Positions 56,161 to 64,000 of a stretch of DNA of 64,000 nucleotides are shown here, one piece after another. The stretch is from Ascarosepion bandense. Taxonomy: Eukaryota; Mollusca; Cephalopoda; Sepiida; Sepiidae. Where the stretch lies: contig JBBBDQ010001122.1 of assembly GCA_037127315.1 (NCBI GenBank), forward strand, positions 6,093,001 through 6,157,000. The letters are read 5' to 3'. Numbering within the stretch: the first letter of the stretch is position 1; each line of letters begins with the position of its first letter. The notes beneath the pieces are model-generated. The model saw only the letters and a program-made list of their open reading frames with translations, had not been told where the DNA came from and ran no database searches. The position numbers and the translations under genes are program-made.

Positions 56161-58070
56161 TAAAACCTTTTTGCTACTATTCAGATCCAACCATCCAGGG
56201 AAGACCACAATATTCAAACATGTTTTATTTGAGATTAAGTCAGGGTTGGGTGGAGTAAATGAGTGTGTAGGAAAGATTTTTAAAGTAATTTTATTTAATA
56301 AGTCATTCAAGTCTTTTTTCATGTATATTTATTTTTGCTGCTTTTTTGTCATTATTTGGTAGATAAATATTGTTAAGTATGTGGTGACTTGGGTCAGTTT
56401 TGGTCACTTTTTCTTCAACAAAATAAATATGACACTTATAAAAAAAACTACTGCTGTCCCATAACAGTTATTGCATTTGGTGTATGAAATTTGAATAAAA
56501 ATGTAACAAATTTTTGGAGACAGAGGTAGTAATTTCTTTATAAGTAGATCTTTTTGTAGAGTTTAAAGATGCCATGTAGATTGGGTTAAATTGTTGTTTT
56601 TTGTTGTTTTTTTTTGTGTTTTTTTTACATGTACTGTGAATTTATCTTTTTAAAAACTGAAAACAGTATCATTCATCTATTTTAGGCCATTAAGAATACC
56701 TTTTTAAAAATGTGTTTTTTGAAGAAAACAAAACAACTTAGAAATTGTTTTTATTGTTTTTCTTCAGAACAAATTTCGGGAAGGAAGTTTCACGATCAAA
56801 TTTCACTACTTAAAATACTGCAACGGTTATTTGCTAAAAGATTTTTTAACATTTGGTTCCTGCAAAAACAGAATAATGCAGTTAAAGCTTTTTGAAAAAG
56901 TTATGTTTTTACAACTTATTTTTTACATTAAATTTGACATTTAAATCTTAAAGATTTAAAGTCAGTAAATTTGACTTAAGTCTTCAAACTGCAGACTCAA
57001 CTTTCTTAAAACTAAATAGAAATTTAACCTCATCATTATCTGACATAAAACAGAAACATGTAAGCAACAATTAAAATGTTCCATATTGTTCTTTTGATTT
57101 TTTTAATGGCAATTGCCGTCAAAAAGAAGAAACCAAGACACCTGCCAAGAAAAAAACCCTTTCATCAGAACCCAATTGACATTATTGATCTTAATCACCA
57201 TGGCCAACTTTTTTTTTAGTTTATTTTTTATCATTTCAAAGAAATTGTTGTTACATTTAATATTTTAGAATTTTTTTATGATCATGTTTCTTTACATTGA
57301 TTTTTCCTGCCAATTAAAACTTGAATAAAAAAAAAAAGAAAAGCAAGAACTGAAAAGATTAATGTTAAACAGTTTAAACAAAAACAAAAGATTGAACCTA
57401 AAAGGAAGAAAATGGGTTGATGAAGGAGATGGTTTGATAATATTTTGCTCCCATTTACAATAAGAATTTTTTTTTTGTTTCTCCTTCCATCACTGCCTGC
57501 TTGGTCTTGTCAGTGTTTTGTAACTGAAACTTCAATAAGAAAAAAAAATAAAAATTAAAAAATTAGAAAATGCTTTTTCTGTTGTTTTCTGAAAATGTGG
57601 GATAAAGTTTTTTTTTGTTTTATTTTTTTTTTCATTTAAATTTTTATGATTATTTCATTTTTATTTTCACTAGAAATTCTCATAAATTGTTTTTTTTTTG
57701 TTTTTTTTTTTTCATTTTTAATTTTCTGATGGATCATGATGCTTAAATGAATGATTGGACCATCTCCTTGTAAGTTGCAAAACTTTCAAATACCTGTGGA
57801 AATTCACCTATCGCATTATCAATTATTTAAGCTTAAAAATTTTAACAAAATATTGCAATGGCAATCATAATGCAGGTTATTATTTAGAGAAGTAAAAGGA
57901 TACCAATGAAAAGATTTAAAATTGGCAAGTATTTCATTTCGCTGAAGCAGACGTTAAACATAAGAGCATTATCGTCTCTGTCTTTCGTTTTCTTTTCTCA
58001 CTCAAACTAAATAGTGTCTCTGATATGTCTTTTCTGTCTTTCTTTGTAATCAGAATGGAATAGTTCATTA
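56161..58070 (+). other. 3' flank of ARMC8, AT-rich, nothing recognised
   Basis: Long T and A runs (for example 57190-57230, 57600-57710). Open frames at 56093-56362 and 56710-56895 are not recognisable. No second gene was found. Confidence 0.45.
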
Positions 58071-58074
58071 TTTA

Positions 58075-58204
58075 TAAGGTATTGCTAGGTTACTTTCTCA
58101 CTGCCATGACATGACTTCACTCTGTCTTTTCTACAAATATTTTTATGGCAATTATGACACCCTTTTTTTACCTGATGCTCCAACTACATAGACTTTAGCA
58201 TGCT
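58075..58204 (+). pseudogene. Jockey-like LINE 3' region, left half (split by SINE)
   Basis: CTAGGTTACTTTCTCACTGC, TTCTACAAATATTTTTATGG and the CTACAT-type block match the LINE copies of intron 2. Confidence 0.65.
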
Positions 58205-58486
58205 ACTTTGTGGTACAGTGGATATCGGCACAGAATGAGAAATTGGAGAGCTTAGTTCAAATTCCAGTTGAATTTGTTGCATTCATTACCCACAAATATC
58301 CTAGGGAAAGGCATTAACCTGTCACTTCTCCTTCCAGCTATGGGTTAAATAGCAAGACAGATTGGGTTCTACAATGAAAATAATAGCAACCTACTGTGAG
58401 AAAATCTTCTGCCCAGTCAGTCATCTCTTGTTCGAGACATGATCGCTCAAGCGTGTATCATGTATGGCACTTGACTGACTGACTAG
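58205..58486 (+). repeat. tRNA-derived SINE family 1 inside LINE
   Basis: Head TTGTGGTACAGTGGATATCG, body through CAGCTATGGGTTAAATAGCA and tail GCCCAGTCAGTCATCTC...ACTGACTGACT. It interrupts a LINE 3' region. Confidence 0.8.
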
Positions 58487-58757
58487 ATTGGCATCTAGGT
58501 CCTACCTTTTTACTGTTGAAGTAGTTAAATGTAACTGCGACTTTTGCTCCCACAGTTTCTTTTCTTGCACTTCACGCCTGTGGATCTCCCTTCCATTTAC
58601 TTTGCTTCCCTGATAAATACAATGTCCAAAAATTTAAAGGCAATGTCAATTACAATCTTTCTTCAATATTCCCTGTGTCCAGTCTTTTCTCTCACTGTAA
58701 CTGTCTGGACACTAGTAGCGGTCCTGCCTTGCTTGGGGCAATCTGATTAAAAAAAAG
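58487..58757 (+). pseudogene. Jockey-like LINE 3' region, right half
   Basis: It resumes AGATTGGCATCTAGGTCCTA, CGCCTGTGGATCTCCCTTCC and ends CCTGCCTTGCTTGGGGCAAT, CTGATTAAAAAAAAG-like. Confidence 0.7.
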
Positions 58758-58924
58758 AGAGAGAGAAATGACTGAACCCAGATTAAACCAAAAATAGTGT
58801 ATTGCTATCGTATCAGGGCTGGAGCTGGTCAAGCTTTACTTTCCAAACTTGATAGAGTTCGAAGTCATCAAAGAGTTTGAGTTATCCAACTTTTGCTGCT
58901 GTTTATCATCACATTGTGGAGACA

Positions 58925-60343
58925 GGATCTGCTGCACCACAAACTATAGATCAAGAAAGACTGAGATCTGTCTGATCATAAGGAATACATTCTACAGGCT
59001 GTTGAAGATGATTCCAGTATCAGCACATGTCAAGTGGCCCTAGCATGTCGTACATGTCTGTTGTGGAGTAGTTTTTGCACTGAAGGTTATAATCATACTA
59101 TGTCAGTTGCTAATCGACTTAACGTACCCAAAATGTTAGGAACTTGGTAATCTTGCACTGAAAGCTGACTCCTTAGTATTTGGCTTACTGTCGACTAATA
59201 TCAACTGCCTAGTAGTTCTACTGAACTCAAATAGAAGTCTAAAGAACTCCTAAGAACTTCCTGTTAACTCTTGTTAATATAGGAGGGAGAGTTCATTATC
59301 TGAGGAATAGGTGTGTTTCCCCAAAACAAGTACTGTACGGAGGGTACTTCAAGAGTAGCTCCTGTATCCACCTCATTTGCAAAATATGCAGGCTTTTGCC
59401 CTCTGATTATTCACCACAGGAGAACTTTTGTCACTTGTTTATTGCACAAACTGCCTATCCATTGTTTGTCTCTTCAGTCTTTTTACAGATGAAACAATAT
59501 TTGGAAGAGATAGAATAACAAATTTGCACACCCAACATTTGTGGGTGGATTGATACAATACATGCTAAAAACCAGCATCAATTTACAATTAATGTGTGAG
59601 CTGGAATTATAGGTTATAGGTAGGTAGGTAGGTTCGTATGTTCTCCCAGCACGTTTTACAGGAGCTACCTACAGAGACTTGATTTTGAACACTCTTTCAG
59701 ACCTGCTAGAGGATGTACCCCTGCTAATATGAAGACATGTGGTTTATGCATGATGTAGCTCCAGCACATTTTAGTCATATTGTTAGCGATGCACTGGCTG
59801 CCATCTACCATGAAAGATGAATAGGTACAAGAGGACCAGTCCTATGGCCAGCATGTTTCCCCTACCTCAATCCTTTGGATTTTTATCTGTTGGGCCACCT
59901 AAAACAATTGGTTTATGCAACAGACATTATTAAGTCAGATACCCTTCATTGTGTCATGGGGGACATGCAAGACCATTCAACACCATGTGGGAATATTTGA
60001 AATGATCCAAAGTGTCCATGTGTGTGGTAGAAGCAAGTGGAAGACATTTTGAACATTTGTGACAAGTTGTTGTGTTGAGGTATAACGATGACCTTTTTGA
60101 CATACGTTTATATGGATATTTTACCTTGTTTTAGTTTCAGGAACCCATCACAAAGTTTCTAAAAGTGTTTTCGATTGTGTCTTAGATTGTGCATTTCACA
60201 GCGTCTACAGTAAAATTTTAACTTAACTCAAAAACAAAGGATTTGAGTACATATGTTTATATGAACTTTTGTCTTTGTTTACTTTGTTTATGTGTGAGGA
60301 ACCTGTCTCCAAAGTTTGTAAAAGTATTTGATACATCTTGTAT
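58925..60343 (+). pseudogene. DDE transposase relic (Tc1/mariner-type)
   Basis: Order of blocks: an N-terminal HTH remnant (KEYILQAVEDDSSISTCQVA near 58980-59040), LFTDETIFGRDRITNLHTQH (first Asp, ~59487-59545), MWFMHDVAPAHFSHIVSDAL (second Asp, ~59735-59790), and LNPLDFYLLGHLKQLVYATD (third acidic position, ~59865-59925), then VEDILNIC. Many stops. About 250 bp after the HTH part (59100-59380) does not align and may be an insertion. A (GTAG)n-like short repeat is at 59612-59634. Confidence 0.75.
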
Positions 60344-60394
60344 AATAGTAGGCCTTTATTCTGAAATTGGTTGGAGATCTTCCAGAACTCCCAA

Positions 60395-61130
60395 AATTAA
60401 GGCCTTTTGCTTTTGACCACAGCCTGAACTCCTTGTGCATAGCTACACTTTGCATTTTCAAGAACTCTTTTGCAATGGTTGTGGGTAGTGAATGCAGCAA
60501 GGGCCCTGCTATACTGTTCTCTGTGATAGGGGTGAACTAGGGCTTGCTGTTCAGTTTTTGATGGAATTTTCCTAGGGATGTAAAACTTTCCATTCTGAGA
60601 TGGGGGCAGCAGTTTTGGAGGCAGTATTCTTGAAGGAATTGTCCCAGTAGGTTTTTGTGTACTAAAAAATTGTACTATGGAGTAACGCATCAGTAGAAAC
60701 CTTTGCTTTGTTACCAACTAGTGAATGATCTGAAGGGTGCAAAGTTGAGATAAAACTTCAGCAAAGCATTTTTCAGTGTACAATTTACCTGATGTCCTGC
60801 TGCATCAGAAAGAAGAGTGGATTCTTCAATGATCTGTGTCAGTTCATGGATGATGAACAAATCTCAGCTGTATCTGTCTTCATCGGTTTTGTTCGAGTAG
60901 ACTTTGTGGTAAATATCAAAGTCACCACAGATATGAAAGCTAACCGAGGGATATTCAGTATTATCAATCATCTCAGCTATTTGGTTGAACATGACAGTTC
61001 CATCAACCTGAGGATGATACAGAGTGAAATTTACTGTGGACAAGTGCCATGCGGATTGCATATATACAAGATCAGAGTCCTCATTTATGGGGTTTCTACC
61101 ACATGGGAACCTGTTCTTAATATAGGCACT
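60395..61130 (-). pseudogene. Jockey-like LINE, endonuclease domain and linker
   Basis: On the minus strand: YMQSAWHLSTVNFTLYHPQV, DGTVMFNQIAEMIDNTEYPS, then VSFHICGDFDIYHKVYSNKT (AP-endonuclease GDFN block), IHELTQIIEESTLLSDAAGH, and after a gap a linker with SRALAAFTTHNHCKRVLENA and KCSYAQGVQAVV, the region between endonuclease and RT. Frames at 60864-61061 and 60397-60717 are parts. The RT half is missing. Confidence 0.75.
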
Positions 61131-61720
61131 GTCTGTGACTGATGAATTTGATGGTCATGTTTAACTATTAGGAGTGAGTAGCTTGAGATTGTGAGAATAA
61201 TACTATTTCTAGTGCTAAGAATAGAAAATTTTTTTTTCTTTCTTTCTTTACCTGCTGGAAGTTAGTTTTTTTATGACTCTCGAATTCAAAGTTTTAATGG
61301 CAATTATTGTGAAAAGTGAGTTTCCCTGTTATTCAAAAATTTAACGACCACAGTCTAAGGGTTTGATTTGAAACTGACTTTACACAGGTCATAGAGGATT
61401 TTATGACCCGTAGGGACAACTACCCTATAGTGAGAAAAAGAGACATTATTCCCAGAAATAAAGTTTTCTCTGTTCCTTGTGGAATTTTGCAATGCTGATA
61501 ATTAAAAGAGAAACATAGGATTTTTCTTTTCGACCAAAGCTAGATAAATTCTTACGACAATTGAAATGATAAATCACTCGTGTGAAACAACCACACACGA
61601 AAGACTCTATGGGAAATAAAAGTTTTGGACAATAATTAAAATTTGACCATTGAACTGAAACACGCCTTCAAGTGGTGGTTGGAGGCACTCACAAAGGAGA
61701 AGAAATAGGGTTGATCAGAT
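61131..61720. other. Unassigned sequence downstream of the RT relic
   Basis: It may include the 3' untranslated part of the minus-strand R4-like element, but no boundary, tail or duplication could be seen. Confidence 0.35.
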
Positions 61721-61725
61721 AACCA

Positions 61726-61972
61726 ATGAAAAAAAAAAGGTTGCTGGATTTGGGGAAAAACGTAGAAATGTTCCTCGCCCTTCAAGCAGTAGTAATAGGT
61801 ACTCACACTCTTTGGCTTTCATTTTCATATTTTTTTGCCGCAATAGTTGGTTCTTGGCTTCTGTTTTGCTTTTCTACAGAATCTACTAACTGTAAATCTT
61901 GTTTGTATTTACTGCCTTCTTTTATTATTGAATATTTTTTCTTTCTTCATGTTGCCTTACTAATTGTATCAC
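61726..61972 (-). pseudogene. Frame-shifted continuation of the R4-like ORF
   Basis: Just beyond the in-frame stop, minus-strand reading gives VIQLVRQHEERKNIQ in the same frame and, one frame over, YSIIKEGSKYKQDLQLVDSV then EKQNRSQEPTIAAKKYENES. This resembles the conserved segment after the RT in R4-type elements. It ends by about 61790. Confidence 0.5.
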
Positions 61973-63240
61973 CTAATCCTTTGTTGTTTCTATGTATGTT
62001 AGTAAGCCAATAGTTGTCTTGTATGACAATTCTAACTGAATAAGACCTCTTCCACCTTCTTTACGGGGTCTGTATAGATGGTCTACATCAGCCTTTGGAT
62101 GATGCATCTTATGCTTAGAAAGAAGCTTTCTTGTTTTAGAATCCATTCGCCTGATGTTGTTTAGAGTCCAGTTTAAGATGTTGAAACTATATTGGATAAC
62201 TGGGATTGCAAGGCTATTAATGGCCATAATTCTGTTCTGAGAATTCAATTCAGTTTTTAATATCATTCGTAGCATTCTATAGTACTCTTTACGCACTATT
62301 TCTTTCATTTTTTTATGGTGAATGTTTTCACTCTCATTTACACCTAGGTATTTATAAGCTTCTGGTTTCAATTCTTTTATTGTTACAGCAGGGTCTAAGC
62401 TAATTGAGGATGTTTTTTGTATTGATCCACGTAAAACTGTAGCTTTAGCACATTTATTCAAATTGAATTTCATTCCAATGTTTTCGCTGAAGCATTTTAC
62501 AGTTTGCAGAAGACCTTCCAGCTCATTATCATTCTTAGCATATAAATTTAAGTCATCCATGTAAAATAGATGGCTTATTTTCTTTTGGCCTATTTTATAA
62601 CCACATTCTGTCTTATTAAGTTGACTGGTTAGTGCTATTAATGATATGCAGAATAGTAAGGGAGACAAAGAATCACCTTGAAATATACCTCTTTTGATGT
62701 TTATTTCACCAGACTTATAGGTTCCATTTATGTGATTGAGGTAAAGGGTTGTTTTCCATATAAACATGCACTGTTTGATGAAATTGATGATGACGGGTGA
62801 TATCTTGTATATATTTAAAGTCTTTAAAATCCAGGAATGTGGTACACTATCGAATGCCTTATGATAATCTATCCAGGCAGTACTAAGATTTTTCTTTGTA
62901 CTGTAGCAGTTTTCCAGTATCATTTTGTTAATAAGCAATTGGTCTTTACATCCGTAACAGCCACGTTTGCACCCTTTTCGTTCAAGCGGTAACATGTCAT
63001 TTCTTTCTAAGAATAAATATGTCTGTTTTGTTAAAATAGATGTTAATAGTTTATATGTTGTCAGAAGGCATGTAATTGGTCTGTAATTTTTCGGGTTGTT
63101 TGTGTCACTATTCTTAGGTAGAAGAAATGTAATTCCTTTGGTCATCCATGCAGGAATTTTAGTGGGATCGTCAACCATTTCTTGAAGTTCTTTGGCTAGT
63201 TTTTTATGTGCTGTATTTAAATAATATATTATTATTATTA
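61973..63240 (-). pseudogene. R4/Dong-like (REL-endonuclease-type) LINE reverse transcriptase, nearly intact
   Basis: The 455-codon frame opens at 63340, but its first ~35 residues are read from flanking DNA. RT blocks by residue: LLPKN...PKNYRPITCL (73-92), WIDYHKAFDSVPHSW with catalytic Asp 158 (155-170), RGIFQGDSLSPLLFCISL (217-234), HLFYMDDLNLYAKN with YMDD at 260-263, NLNKCAKATVL and YKYLGVNE. The element is 5' truncated, next to a TAA repeat. A stop at 61973-61975 and a frameshift follow, after which VIQLVRQHEERKNIQ and YSIIKEGSKYKQDLQL can still be read; the C-terminal zinc knuckle/REL endonuclease is not found. R4 placement is by remembered motif style, not alignment. Confidence 0.75.
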
Positions 63241-63460
63241 ACTCGAGCACGGTCCCCGGTTCTAAAAAAACGTCTTGCTTTATACAGTCAAGGACCGACC
63301 ATAATTTGCATGCGAATGACAAGACAACAAGATTTCGCATTAACTACCTGAGACCACCTGGCATAAAACATGGGCGCCGCTATTTTGGTTCTTTTTACCA
63401 CGGAGCAGCTAGATTTTACATGACGCACAGACTCGTTGACGTTTCTGAGGTAAGCCATTT
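63240..63460. promoter_or_regulatory. CpG-dense segment, possible promoter/first exon
   Basis: About a dozen CpGs lie in ~210 bp, against a CpG-poor background. It has an octamer ATTTGCAT (63304-63311), GGCGCCGC, TGACGCA, and a good donor GAG|GTAAGC at 63450 that could end a non-coding + strand exon. No TATA box or initiator is clear. Alternative: the GC-rich edge of a transposon insertion. Confidence 0.25.
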
Positions 63461-64000
63461 TCACAATTTTCCCCACAGGTACATATCTCGTCTACTCTCA
63501 AATCAAGGTTACAGAACTTCTTGAATCAGTAATGTTGTACCAATCTAATTCAAAATAATGAGGAGGAGTGTGAACAATTATCTATTTGTGAGGTAAGAAA
63601 GAAGAAATAAACAAAACTACAGCTATTTTATATGTGAATTGGAAAAAAAATTCAGATTTAAGAAAAGTAAAAGCAGTAAAATAAAATCACAAAAAATTGT
63701 TGCTTGTTTAAAAAATCGTGAACATTTTAAAAAATGGAGATTTCAGTTTTAATGAATTTTGAAAAAGACTGAGTCAAAGAAGTTGACTTTTAAACAAGCT
63801 GATTCCTTGGAATTAATTTAGAGTTAGAATGGTTTTAGAATTGGGGAGATGTCTTCAAAACTTTAAGAAGAAAAGGATGTGTGAATCTGTGGTATAGTTG
63901 TTGTAGATATGGCTAGTTTTTCCGCGGCAGCATCTTTTGTTAGTCACTCTCGCCACCTATTCTGGTTCTAGCTCAAGTGTGCCAACGTCTATCGTTTTGA
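63461..64000. other. Unassigned right edge
   Basis: AT-rich until ~63900, then a CpG-containing stretch with TTCCGCGGCAGC and CTCTCGCCACC reaching the window end. An ATG at 63910 opens only 19 codons. No gene can be supported. Confidence 0.35.

Noticed and set aside
63306..63524. 72-codon + strand ORF as a new gene
   Set aside because: No recognisable domain and a good splice donor lies within it; treated only as possible promoter/exon sequence.

Overview
The window looks like animal nuclear DNA. It has one conserved gene split into small exons by AT-rich introns of up to 17 kb, dense decayed transposons, tRNA-derived SINEs, AT and AC microsatellites, and no compact or operon-like coding. 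The gene, the SINE types and the mix of mariner, Penelope-like, RTE-like and Jockey-like relics suggest a coleoid cephalopod, most likely an octopus. That assignment is inference from general knowledge, not a database match.

Gene content: ten consecutive + strand exons between 3124 and 55855 encode the last ~323 residues of ARMC8, the armadillo-repeat subunit of the CTLH/GID E3 ubiquitin ligase (homologue of yeast Gid5/Vid28). All splice sites are GT-AG, phases agree across every junction, no internal stop occurs, and the frame ends at a TGA at 55853-55855. The 5' half of the gene (about 365 residues by comparison with vertebrate ARMC8) lies before the window. I found no second host gene. CpG-rich sequence at 63240-63460 and at the 3' edge may belong to a promoter or first exon of a neighbour.

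Layout: 0.3-1.9 kb, two adjacent foldback elements edged by (AT)n, the second with a class II tRNA-like sequence in each arm. 2.4-7.7 kb, first exons with RTE-like, mariner, SINE and Helitron-like copies. 7.9-16.2 kb (intron 2), a run of same-strand Jockey-like LINE fragments. 16.3-19.7 kb, three exons. 19.7-37 kb (intron 5), a Penelope-like element with inverted arms, a mariner split by a SINE with a clean target duplication, more SINEs and two Helitron-like copies. 37-51.3 kb, four exons among mariner, RTE-like and Gypsy relics. 51.3-55.8 kb, an inverted mariner copy, a hAT-type element with an 8-bp duplication, another foldback, a Tc1/mariner composite and the last exon. 56-64 kb, 3' flank with a LINE/SINE composite, a transposase relic, a Jockey-like endonuclease fragment and a nearly intact REL-endonuclease-type (R4/Dong-like) reverse transcriptase on the minus strand.

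No wholly new multi-gene system is evident. The most interesting signals are structural: a candidate Helitron family with consistent ends, inverted-repeat elements carrying a recurring hammerhead-like hairpin, two perfect ~50-bp palindromes, inverted transposon copies bracketing two ARMC8 exons, and nested insertions whose order can be read from target duplications.
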